DNA from: M3007 sp041160955 | Lineage (GTDB): Bacteria > Bacteroidota > Bacteroidia > Chitinophagales > Saprospiraceae | Length of the DNA: 15,018 bases | Assembly (NCBI GenBank): GCA_041160955.1 | Contig: JBEAVK010000343.1 | Span: forward strand, 1-15,018 | Reading direction: 5' to 3' | Shown: piece after piece, positions 7,091 to 14,665 of the stretch | Numbering within the stretch: position 1 is the first letter of the stretch | Layout of the letters: each line of letters opens with the position of its first letter | Notes under the pieces: generated by a model | The model's database searches: none | Told to the model about the DNA's origin: nothing | Seen by the model: the letters and a program-made list of their open reading frames with translations, nothing else | Made by a program: the position numbers and the translations under genes

Positions 7091-10000
7091 CTACTTTTTT
7101 AAAGCCTTATACACCACCGATTGCAACCGAGGCCGATAATCACCACTAATCAGTTTGTTATTCTCCATAGTGGGGTACGTTCGGTTCGATAAAAAGATAA
7201 AAATCAAATTATGATCGGGATCCGCCCAAACGACATTGCCCGTAAAACCAGAATGACCAAAAGTGTTTTTACCCGCCAAAGTACTCATATTGGCCGTCGC
7301 TTTTGGATCCAGTTCTTTCATATCGAAACCAAAACCGCGGCGCGTACTACCCATTTGGCGTGTTGTAAATAATTGCACTGTTTTTTGACTTATATAGCGT
7401 TTGCTGCCATAAACACCGCCGTTCAGCAACATTTGAAAGAGTTTTGCTAGGTCGTTAGCATTGCTAAATAAACCCGCGTGTCCACTTACGCCACCCATCA
7501 TAGCCGCTCCCATATCGTGTACATAACCTTGTATGGTTTGTTGTCGGAAATAATCGTCTATTTCGGTGGGGGCGCAACGTTGGGTAGGCCCTTTTTGCCA
7601 AGGGTTGAAGGTCATGGTTTGCAAGCCCATGGGTTGGTAAAACTGCTGATTAACGTATTGATCCAAAGGCATTTTTATGGTGTTTTGAAGCGCCTTTGCC
7701 GTCAGAAACATCGTAAGATCGGAGTATTTATAGGTTTTATCGGAGCGAAGTGGCGAGTCGTAAATGGTTTGCCAAATCGTGTCCACATAATCGTCTTTCA
7801 TCCAAAGGTTTTTGGCCACTGGGATCGAAAAACCTGCCTCTTTGGCCATGCGGTAAGTCTTGGTAACAGGTATTTTATTGGCATCAATAGTGCTTTTGTA
7901 AAACGCGATCCAGGCTTGCAAACCTGCTTGGTGTACCAGTAATTCGTTGAACAAAATATCTTTTTTATTCGTGCCTTTTAGGGTAGGAATATAGGTCGAG
8001 ATGGGTTTTGTCAGGTCAAATTTACCCTGATCTACCATTTTCATCGTGGCTATGGTAGTTGCTGCTACTTTGGTAATAGAAGCCAAATCATAGATAGTTT
8101 CGGTGCTTGTAGGGATCATCCGATCAAAAGTATAGTGGCCATAAGCCTTATTCCATACAATTTTTCCATCCTTTACCACCAATACCTGACAACCTGGGGC
8201 GGCTCCATTATCAATCAGTTCTTTGGCCAAAACATCTATTTGCGCCAAGGTATCACTACTCATACCTACCGATTCAGGCAGGTCATAAGCGAGACGTTTT
8301 TCTTGGTAAATACGCGTTTTTCCTTGTTTGTAGCGTGCATTCGGGCTTACATCTACGGGTAGTCGCCCTGTAATGTCGGCGGCACCAAACCATGCTTGCG
8401 CGGCGGCTTCCTGCGCCATTGGGTCTTCGGTATAGGCCACCATTAGGGTATGCACATCATCAAAATATTTAGCACTGTACGGGTTGCCAAACAGGGTGAG
8501 TGTAGTGGGCATTATGCTGTTCAATTTTAGCACCAATTCAATTTGCGAATTAGACAGGCCATAGTTGAACACCTTTTTTGAGCGTGTTTTATGGTGGCTG
8601 ACCATCACCACGTCGTATTTGGATAAGGTATCGATCAATGTCTGCATTTGTAGCGCATTGATCGCAGTATCTGTACCGAAATGGTCGATCGGTGCGTAGA
8701 GTGTACACATTTTTTGGAACACCGTGGGCGTTGTTTCACCCAAAGCCAAACTCGCTATGCGCAACCCTCTGGTGGCTGCTTCATTGGCGGCATTGGCCTC
8801 TATTTTCCCAATGCGCAGGTACAAATCATCGGCAAACCCCGCAATGCTATCGCGGTCGCGCACGAGCGTAAGCGCGTTGCGAAACAGGTTGCGTTTCATC
8901 AGGTAAGCATTGGGTGTATTAATGGCTTCGACAATACCGTTCACTTCCACACTTTGCGGTTGGGTCAATCCAAGGCGGTATTTGTATTGCAATACTCTTT
9001 TTACACTTTGGGTAAACTGCGTGCGGTTATAAGAACTATCGGCCAATGCAGTTTTAATAGCAGCAAATGCGGCATCGGGATTAACGGGCAAAAGCACCAT
9101 ATCAATCCCTGCTTTGAGGGCTTCTACATCGGCTACGCCCACAGGATAGGGATCCGAAATGGCTTTCATTTCCATTGCATCGGTGAAAATAAGCCCGTTA
9201 AAGCCCATTTTTTCGCGCAATTGTTCGGTAATTATACTGCGACTCAAGGTGGAGGGCTTCAGTCCTTTTTCAATAGCGGGTACATTCAGGTGCGCTACCA
9301 TAAACGAGGCCACACCTGCACGGATCAAGGTCTTGAACGGGTACAATTCCAAACTATCCAAACGGGACATATCATAAGGAATCAAAGGCAATGAAAGGTG
9401 CGAATCGGTATCGGTATCGCCGTGTCCTGGGAAGTGTTTGGCGCTGGCCATCACATTGCCATCTTGAAGGCCAAACATATACCGTGCTGCTTTAGCGGCT
9501 ACATTGGAACGGTCGTCGCCAAAAGAACGATCATTAATGACCGGATTGGCGGGGTTATTATTGATATCGGCTACGGGTGAAAAACTGATATGAACACCCA
9601 ACCGGCGGCATTGGCGCGCCATTTCGAGGCCATATTGGTAGATCAATTGTTCGTCGCGGATAGCACCAAGGGGCATTTGGCGCGGATAGGTAATGGCATT
9701 ACTAAGGCGCATACCCAATCCGTACTCGGCATCCATGGAGACCATGAGCGGTATGCGGCTCAGTGCTTGGTAGCGGTTGTTGACGACCGCTTGTTGCTCC
9801 AAAGTGCCTTGAAAAAAGCATACACCACCTGCTTTTACCCTCGAAATTTGGTTGGCAACTTCATTTTCGTAGTCGATACCTTTGTTAGAATGCGCACGTA
9901 GCATGAGCAATTGCCCTACACGTTCGTCTTCGGTCAGGGTGGCAAATACGGAATCGACCCAATATTGCTCCTTCGTAATTGCGCTAGAAACGCTACTCCC

Positions 10001-10258
10001 CACACCGAGTACCGATGGATTGCCGCCGTTCAAAAAACTAAGATCAATCGGTTCCGGATCGGCAATAACAGGTAACGTAGGTGCGCCCGAAAGCACTTCT
10101 ACTACCGTATCAGGCACTATATCAATAACGGGTAGTGCTATTACCGCTGGTGGTAATGCTACGGTATCCGAAGGCTTGGAGGGTACAATACCTTTGCTAC
10201 ATGCAGCGTGTAATCCTACTAGGCCACAAAGCCCCAAAAGGGAAATAAGTCGTTTCAT
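7091..10258 (-). CDS. GH3 beta-N-acetylhexosaminidase (NagZ-type) fused to serine beta-lactamase-fold hydrolase
   Basis: A 1055-residue two-enzyme protein, probably periplasmic and lipid-anchored. The signal ends at LHAAC (Cys20); His at -3 is unusual for a lipobox. A Pro-rich linker covers about 24-75. The GH3 N-terminal barrel spans about 95-430 and shows the NagZ signature KHFPGHGDTDTDSH (274-287). Asp285/His287 match the NagZ Asp-His acid/base dyad, and Asp360 in FTDAMEMKAI is the expected nucleophile. The second GH3 domain (about 440-640) ends in GRLPVDVSP. Residues about 665-1050 are a class C beta-lactamase/PBP4-like domain with Ser727-x-x-Lys730 (SITK), Tyr845-Ser-Asp847 and His1002-Ser-Gly1004. 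In B. subtilis, NagZ and the beta-lactamase-fold amidase AmiE act in sequence on muropeptides; the fusion suggests both steps in one chain, though an esterase or D-peptidase role for the second half is possible. The YdeI-family gene follows after 3 bp. Confidence 0.94.
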   Translation of the reverse strand: MKRLISLLGLCGLVGLHAACSKGIVPSKPSDTVALPPAVIALPVIDIVPDTVVEVLSGAPTLPVIADPEPIDLSFLNGGNPSVLGVGSSVSSAITKEQYWVDSVFATLTEDERVGQLLMLRAHSNKGIDYENEVANQISRVKAGGVCFFQGTLEQQAVVNNRYQALSRIPLMVSMDAEYGLGMRLSNAITYPRQMPLGAIRDEQLIYQYGLEMARQCRRLGVHISFSPVADINNNPANPVINDRSFGDDRSNVAAKAARYMFGLQDGNVMASAKHFPGHGDTDTDSHLSLPLIPYDMSRLDSLELYPFKTLIRAGVASFMVAHLNVPAIEKGLKPSTLSRSIITEQLREKMGFNGLIFTDAMEMKAISDPYPVGVADVEALKAGIDMVLLPVNPDAAFAAIKTALADSSYNRTQFTQSVKRVLQYKYRLGLTQPQSVEVNGIVEAINTPNAYLMKRNLFRNALTLVRDRDSIAGFADDLYLRIGKIEANAANEAATRGLRIASLALGETTPTVFQKMCTLYAPIDHFGTDTAINALQMQTLIDTLSKYDVVMVSHHKTRSKKVFNYGLSNSQIELVLKLNSIMPTTLTLFGNPYSAKYFDDVHTLMVAYTEDPMAQEAAAQAWFGAADITGRLPVDVSPNARYKQGKTRIYQEKRLAYDLPESVGMSSDTLAQIDVLAKELIDNGAAPGCQVLVVKDGKIVWNKAYGHYTFDRMIPTSTETIYDLASITKVAATTIATMKMVDQGKFDLTKPISTYIPTLKGTNKKDILFNELLVHQAGLQAWIAFYKSTIDANKIPVTKTYRMAKEAGFSIPVAKNLWMKDDYVDTIWQTIYDSPLRSDKTYKYSDLTMFLTAKALQNTIKMPLDQYVNQQFYQPMGLQTMTFNPWQKGPTQRCAPTEIDDYFRQQTIQGYVHDMGAAMMGGVSGHAGLFSNANDLAKLFQMLLNGGVYGSKRYISQKTVQLFTTRQMGSTRRGFGFDMKELDPKATANMSTLAGKNTFGHSGFTGNVVWADPDHNLIFIFLSNRTYPTMENNKLISGDYRPRLQSVVYKALKK

Positions 10259-10263
10259 AGGGG

Positions 10264-10271
10264 CAAAAGTA
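10264..10271 (-). promoter_or_regulatory. -7 promoter box TACTTTTG of the GH3 fusion gene
   Basis: On the minus strand TACTTTTG is an exact match to the Bacteroidota sigma-A -7 consensus TAnnTTTG. It is followed by CCCCT and then the ATG at 10258. Transcription would start at or within a few bases of the start codon, giving a leaderless or nearly leaderless mRNA. No convincing TTG -33 element lies at the usual distance. The box falls in the 36-bp gap after the zinc peptidase gene, so the GH3 gene may have its own promoter besides read-through. Confidence 0.55.
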
Positions 10272-10294
10272 GGGAAAATATTGTTTCCGACGTG

Positions 10295-10972
10295 CTACCT
10301 CCTTTGATTCATCAACTTAGCCAACAGATAAAGAAACTGCACCAACGATGCCGCAGCAGCACAAACATAGGTCATAGCAGCCCAAAACAAGGCATCTTTA
10401 GCCCCTTCGTGTTTTTCTCCTTGCACTACTCGGCTACTATCCAACCATGCTAATGCGCGACGGCTGGCATCAAATTCCACAGGTAAAGTGACCAAACTAA
10501 AGGCCGCTGTAATACCAAAAACGATAAGGGCAAAAATGAGCATGGTCGGCCCAAAATTGGCCAACATACCAATACCTAGCATAAATATATATTGTTGCAC
10601 ATTGGCTGCAATATTGACAATGGGTACCATCGCAGAACGGAATTGTAACATGCTGTACTGGGTAGCATGTTGTACAGCATGGCCACATTCGTGTGCAGAT
10701 ACTGCTGCTGCGGATATATTTCGACCGCTATACACCTCTGGACTAAGGTTGACGGTTTTGTTTTGTGGGTTGTAGTGATCGGTGAGTTGGCCCGGCACCT
10801 GAATAATTTCAACGTCGTTGATACCGTAGAACTTAAGCATAGAATGGGCAATTTCTGCGCCAGTCATACCATTGTCAATGGGAACAGCACTATATTGTTC
10901 AATTTTACTCTGGAGGCGTTGGGACAAAAGACCACCAAGCACCATAAATACTACACTAATAACAGTAAGCAT
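10295..10972 (-). CDS. YugP-like membrane zinc metallopeptidase
   Basis: A 225-residue integral membrane protein of the neutral zinc metallopeptidase family (Zn_peptidase_2, B. subtilis YugP type), of normal family length. Residues 1-17 form a first membrane segment. The conserved GMTGAEIA (35-42), GQLTDHYNP (61-69) and the zinc site SAHECGHAVQHA (92-103; His94, Glu95, His98) follow. Then come membrane segments at about 115-160, the family motif LPVEFDASRRAL (163-174) and a last segment at about 195-218. The substrate is unknown; the catalytic site is expected to act at the membrane in protein turnover. The gene precedes the GH3 fusion by 36 bp on the same strand. Its upstream region is interrupted 39 bp before the ATG by a MITE-like element. 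A close antisense shadow frame exists but has no family features. Confidence 0.93.
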   Translation of the reverse strand: MLTVISVVFMVLGGLLSQRLQSKIEQYSAVPIDNGMTGAEIAHSMLKFYGINDVEIIQVPGQLTDHYNPQNKTVNLSPEVYSGRNISAAAVSAHECGHAVQHATQYSMLQFRSAMVPIVNIAANVQQYIFMLGIGMLANFGPTMLIFALIVFGITAAFSLVTLPVEFDASRRALAWLDSSRVVQGEKHEGAKDALFWAAMTYVCAAAASLVQFLYLLAKLMNQRR

Positions 10973-11011
10973 AAATTATATTTTTTCTTTTATTAAATTT
11001 CGATCCTTTTA

Positions 11012-11167
11012 GGAATGAGAATTAAATAAAAGCACACATTTGACGGCCTTATTTTGCCCCTCTTTACGTTATTCATCGGTTATTTAGCACCACTAAACGC
11101 CCTCTTCATGCCTTAATAGTGACAAAACCGTCTCCCCAAATCTGCACTTTTATTTAATTTTCATTCC
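11012..11167. mobile_element. MITE-like element, 156 bp
   Basis: Terminal inverted repeats of 31 bp (11012-11042 and 11137-11167) match at 27 of 31 positions; both begin GGAATGA at their outer ends. They are flanked on both sides by TTA (11009-11011 and 11168-11170), consistent with a 3-bp target duplication. Partial complementarity continues inwards around ACGG/CCGT. The 94-bp centre has no ORF of useful length, so it cannot encode its own transposase. The structure fits a miniature inverted-repeat transposable element or a relic of an insertion sequence; the parent family is not identifiable here. It lies just upstream of the zinc peptidase start. The stretch 10986-11010 weakly resembles its right end. 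Confidence 0.65.
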
Positions 11168-11196
11168 TTAGACTGAATTTGATGCAAAGGAATACA

Positions 11197-11232
11197 TTTT
11201 TGGGAAAAATTAATTTAATTTTTGGGAAAAAA
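11197..11232. repeat. Paired 13-bp direct repeats around an AT palindrome
   Basis: TTTTTGGGAAAAA occurs at 11197-11209 and again at 11219-11231, 22 bp apart (about two helical turns). Each copy is itself nearly symmetric. Between the GGG triplets, AAAAATTA-ATT-TAATTTTT (11205-11223) is a perfect 8-bp palindrome. It lies downstream of the 11269-13824 gene and upstream of the MITE-like element. It could be a paired operator or a weak AT-only terminator hairpin; neither is established. Confidence 0.5.
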
Positions 11233-11268
11233 TATAGGTGCTTGATGTAGATCATTGAAAAACAGCAA

Positions 11269-13824
11269 CTAATCTCTTATCAAAGACAATTTGCAATAAC
11301 CCACTAAATTATCTTTGCTTATTACCTCTACATAATAAAGCCCGCTCGGTAACTGCATCGTAGCATAACCGCTCTGAGGCATGACACTATGAGATTCCAA
11401 AACCATCTTACCCATACTATCATAAAGCCTTACACTCTTTACATTTACTCCTTGAATAAAAAAAGCGTTATCGGCAGGGTTAGGCCAAATTTTCAGGTCT
11501 TTTGCAGTATTTATTCCCAAAATACCAACGGAGGATAAAAAGAATGTATCACTCATTGTACAACCCGAAGCATCTGTTATGGTAACGGAATAAGTGTTTT
11601 GGAGCAAATTAAGTCGCTCCAAGCCATCCATTCCATCAGCCCAAAGTGCCGTATAAGGAGCAAGACCGCCAGAAGGAAATATTTTTATTGATCCATCGGC
11701 ATTCGTCACTGCACTTGGTTGAGTAACGGACGAGGGCAGTTGCAGTTCGCTCCATTGGCCTACTTCTGCAACCGATTGGAAGGTATTACCTTGTTGGTCG
11801 CTAGCATAAATAGTATAAGTGCTAGCAGGCAAGTTTTCGGTACGATCAAATACTACTCCATTTGAGTCCACTAAATAAATGGTGTAAGGAGAACAGCCAC
11901 CCGCTATATCGTAAGAGATGTTACCCGAAGGTGTCTCAAAACAGGCATTGTTTGGTTCAAATTGCCCCGTTAATACCAAAGGGATATTTTCATAAGCACC
12001 CAAATCCGGTGCAGTTCCCTGTATCCGTGTCTCACCATCCAAATCCGTTGCAATACCCCACTGCTGTAAGAGTTCGGACGTACCGCCGTTGACTCCCTCC
12101 GAACAAGGCCGAAGATGATAGTCTCCAGCCAAAGTATCTACAAATGGCCATTCTGTTACCATAATATTTTGGGTACCACAATTTACCTCTGCCGCGATAA
12201 TACTATTACAATTAAAGTCCATCATATTGTGATCCAATTCTATTTCATCAAGCCCATGCCAAAAAGGGAGGCGTTTTACGCCCGATAACGCATCGGAATT
12301 GTTTAGGAATATATTATTTTGTGCGTATGTTTTGCGATTGGCAGTAGATGGGGGTATCCAAAAATCTGGCACCTTAACTTTTGTGTTAAGTATGGTGTTG
12401 TTCAATAAAAAAAGGGTATCTTGAACAGTCCATTCGTAACCAAAATCGAGCATACCATAAGGGGTTGACCCATTTTTGCCATTAAAATAGTTGTTTTGAA
12501 ATAAAGTAGATGAGCCTGAATAATAGTTTCTTTGCAGACTTAGTACACTACTGCTGGTGAATACATTGTTTATTGCAACTAGTTTTTGCCCTCTGATATG
12601 CAGGTCACCACCATTTTCATATATATTGGATTCTATTTTTGCATTTTTGCACTTATCAAAAAATGAACTGCCAATACAATTTTTAAAATAATTAAATGAA
12701 AAGTCCAATGTATTGCCCTCCGAAGATGGGCTTGAATAAATAATATACCCATTTTTTGCTCCATCTTGGTATTCAAATACATTATTCTTCAATCGGATAT
12801 TACTAAAATTTGAATAATCGTAAATTGTAAGCCCAGCAAATGATGCCCCTATATTATTATCGTCATTTCCGGGTACGAAGTTTTTGGAAATATAGCAACT
12901 ATCAATGGAAATATGCTTTTCGGGTACGCTACAATCGGTTGCCAAAAAACCAGCAATACCACGTGCACTATTTGAGATCATCCTGCAATTATTGAACTCA
13001 AGGGTATCACGACCTATATTTTTCCAATAATAAACGCCTCCGGCTCTTGTCGCGGGTATATTACCCGCTCGGTTGCCAATAAAATCGCAGTAGTAAAATT
13101 CAACTCCCCGTTCTACTTCACTTCCTCCTTGAAACCAAACCGCCCCGCCATCGTACCCGCATCTATTATTCAAGAATTTACAATAACGAAACTGAGGTGA
13201 ACTCCCCAAACTCTGCAAGGAGCGCACCATAACAGCCCCGCCATGCCCCCCAGCATAATTATTCCTAAACACACACCGATCAAAAACAGGGTACGCCTCC
13301 CCTTTATTTGCAAGTATGTATAACGCACCGCCGCTACGAGAAGGCGAAATATTTCCAAACGAGGTATCAGATTGGGCGTAGCCATGTTCCAGTATAAAGC
13401 CGCTTACATAAGTGTCGGGATTAGGTAGTGCCATATAGAGTACAGTAAAGGCATTGTCTGTGCTATCCATCGGGTTGCCTATGTTCCTACTCAGTACTGT
13501 ATTGTGCAGTTCAGGGTCTCTTTCGCTACTCGTTATTTCGGTACCAGCAAAACCGCCCAAAAGTTTTACTCCCGAGTGTAATTCAAAATACCGATTACGG
13601 TGCGTCGTACCTGAATCGGGTAAATACAGACCTTGAGCCACCCATATTTCGTCGCCGTTTTGTGCTAATTGTAGTGCATTATGCAGTTCGGTAAAAGCAT
13701 CTTGCCAGTTGATTCCTGTTTGCTGCCCACTGGCGGTTTTGTTGACATAATAGCGTTGCTGGGCATTTACGGAAGCAAATAAGCCACAGTACAGGCATAT
13801 CAGAATAAGTAAGGATTTTTGCAT
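11269..13824 (-). CDS. Beta-helix and SprB-repeat surface protein with T9SS sorting domain
   Basis: An 851-residue exported adhesin-like protein. Residues 1-22 are a signal peptide (LLILICLYCGLFASVNAQ). Residues 25-70 carry the conserved opening of this family (YYVNKTASG, GINWQDAFTELHNAL, GDEIWVAQGLYLP). Residues about 80-560 show repeated short strands with N/G-rich turns (CVFRNNYAGGHGGAV, CKFLNNRCGYDGGAV, CDFIGNRAG) typical of a right-handed parallel beta-helix. The stretch DLDGETR...APDLGAYE (594-612) is a usual ending of such domains. Residues about 625-685 and 700-762 resemble SprB repeats (GGCSPYTIYLVDSNG; GGLAPYTALWADG...YSVTITDASGC). Residues 775-851 are a T9SS type A sorting domain (LKIWPNPADNAF, VRLYDSMGKMVLE, LPSGLYYVEV). 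It is probably cell-surface; carbohydrate binding is possible but no catalytic residues were recognised. A hairpin with T-tract lies directly upstream. Confidence 0.87.
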   Translation of the reverse strand: MQKSLLILICLYCGLFASVNAQQRYYVNKTASGQQTGINWQDAFTELHNALQLAQNGDEIWVAQGLYLPDSGTTHRNRYFELHSGVKLLGGFAGTEITSSERDPELHNTVLSRNIGNPMDSTDNAFTVLYMALPNPDTYVSGFILEHGYAQSDTSFGNISPSRSGGALYILANKGEAYPVFDRCVFRNNYAGGHGGAVMVRSLQSLGSSPQFRYCKFLNNRCGYDGGAVWFQGGSEVERGVEFYYCDFIGNRAGNIPATRAGGVYYWKNIGRDTLEFNNCRMISNSARGIAGFLATDCSVPEKHISIDSCYISKNFVPGNDDNNIGASFAGLTIYDYSNFSNIRLKNNVFEYQDGAKNGYIIYSSPSSEGNTLDFSFNYFKNCIGSSFFDKCKNAKIESNIYENGGDLHIRGQKLVAINNVFTSSSVLSLQRNYYSGSSTLFQNNYFNGKNGSTPYGMLDFGYEWTVQDTLFLLNNTILNTKVKVPDFWIPPSTANRKTYAQNNIFLNNSDALSGVKRLPFWHGLDEIELDHNMMDFNCNSIIAAEVNCGTQNIMVTEWPFVDTLAGDYHLRPCSEGVNGGTSELLQQWGIATDLDGETRIQGTAPDLGAYENIPLVLTGQFEPNNACFETPSGNISYDIAGGCSPYTIYLVDSNGVVFDRTENLPASTYTIYASDQQGNTFQSVAEVGQWSELQLPSSVTQPSAVTNADGSIKIFPSGGLAPYTALWADGMDGLERLNLLQNTYSVTITDASGCTMSDTFFLSSVGILGINTAKDLKIWPNPADNAFFIQGVNVKSVRLYDSMGKMVLESHSVMPQSGYATMQLPSGLYYVEVISKDNLVGYCKLSLIRD

Positions 13825-13835
13825 GGAATAGTGGA

Positions 13836-13900
13836 TTGAAAAAATGAAAAAAATATAGCCTTATGTAACCACTGTTTGGTAGATTGGTTGCATAAGGCTA
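13836..13900 (-). terminator. Strong hairpin with T-tract
   Basis: The arms 13856-13871 (TAGCCTTATGTAACCA) and 13885-13900 pair over 16 bp with a single T/G position, around a 13-nt loop. On the minus strand the stem is followed by TATTTTTTTCATTTTTT, as expected for an intrinsic terminator. It starts 5 bp after the stop of the short frame at 13905 and ends about 12 nt before the start of the next gene (ATG at 13824). It may end the short upstream transcript, or act as a leader attenuator for the 851-residue protein. Confidence 0.7.
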
Positions 13901-13904
13901 CGAT

Positions 13905-14148
13905 TCATATATTATTTATTGACCCGATTTTATAATTGGGCGACGAACCATTGAACTTTATAATAAGCATTAAAAAAGCACTCGCTTGACTGGGGTTATT
14001 TGCTACTTGTGCAGGATTGGGTTCTATTTTGTAAATTTCAAACATAAAAGGAGAACATTGTGCATTAATAGATAATGCAGAATAAAAATTCCTTACCATA
14101 CAACAAAATAGCAAATAAAAAATAAGGCGAGAGTTTTTTGGTGAGCAT
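13905..14148 (-). pseudogene. Short exported-protein gene with frameshift in signal peptide
   Basis: The ATG at 14148 starts MLTKKLSPYFLFAILLYG, a typical signal peptide start, but this frame soon ends. A shift of one base leads into the open frame that continues through FYSALSINAQ, a good cleavage site, then CSPFMFEIYKIEPNPAQ and on to a TGA at 13905. Two 6-base homopolymers (plus-strand T at 14134-14139, A at 14117-14122) lie in the right place; losing one base in either would give one intact frame of about 80 residues. The mature part has no recognised domain. A strong terminator follows the stop by 5 bp, which supports a once-real gene. It may be a pseudogene, a sequencing error or a phase-variable gene. 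Confidence 0.4.
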
Positions 14149-14665
14149 GTTGGTTGAAAATTTTATTGTTTTAAATTGAAATGTTAGAATCACAGACTTA
14201 AACACTTCAAGAAGCTAGCATGAATAAGATGTGATCAAGATAAATATTTAATATACGTATGATTAAGGAGACGTAATCCTCGCAATAAAGGTTGGATGGT
14301 CTGGAAAATTATTTTTCAACGGTGGTAAAACTACTTACTAAATCTGATAAATAACGAATGGCTTACTCTTTTATCATTAATTATCAGGGCATAACGCATT
14401 TAATTTTATATATAGTATCTATGATTTGTAATAAGGACAAATATTAACTTCTGACAGAAATTTTAATAATTTTGTCCACTGAAATCCAGCCATAACTAAT
14501 TAAATAATTAAAAAAAGATATCGCCCAAATATAAAATTATTCATTTTTCAACCATTTACTAGAATAAAACAAAACTTAGCGGAACTTTGCGGGGGCATGA
14601 ATGGGTTAAGGGCGTACTAATCATAGCACCCAAGAACTAATCACTAACATCACCGAATAAAATAA
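14149..14665. other. AT-rich intergenic region, no gene recognised
   Basis: About 500 bp without a convincing coding frame on either strand. It separates divergent transcription units, the short minus-strand frame and rsgA on the plus strand, so promoters for both should lie here. Seen: an imperfect inverted repeat (GGACAAATATTA at 14435-14446 against 14464-14477); a TAATTTTG match at 14467-14474 far from rsgA; and a near-match GAACTTTG at 14582-14589, about 75 bp before the rsgA ATG. None is strong. A seven-codon frame at 14597 (MNGLRAY) is probably chance. Confidence 0.5.

Noticed and set aside
7478..7942. Plus-strand open frame (154 codons) opposite the beta-lactamase-fold domain
   Set aside because: Antisense to conserved coding sequence with no signal peptide, domain or ribosome site of its own.
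8681..9394. Long plus-strand open frame (237 codons) opposite the GH3 domain
   Set aside because: It is fully antisense to a region with clear GH3 catalytic motifs, its translation resembles no family, and open antisense frames follow from the codon bias of the real gene.
9882..10307. Plus-strand open frame (141 codons) covering the start of the GH3 fusion gene
   Set aside because: It runs opposite the signal peptide and linker of a well-supported gene and ends in the neighbouring gene; low-complexity translation.
10488..10996. Several overlapping frames on both strands within the zinc peptidase
   Set aside because: Only the 10295-10972 minus frame contains the HExxH site and family motifs; the others are out-of-frame shadows.
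14467..14474. TAATTTTG as promoter for rsgA
   Set aside because: It matches TAnnTTTG but lies about 190 bp from the start codon without a TTG element, in AT-rich DNA where such matches are frequent.
14435..14477. Imperfect inverted repeat in the spacer before rsgA
   Set aside because: Mostly A/T pairs, uneven arms and no T-tract on either side; expected by chance in such AT-rich DNA.
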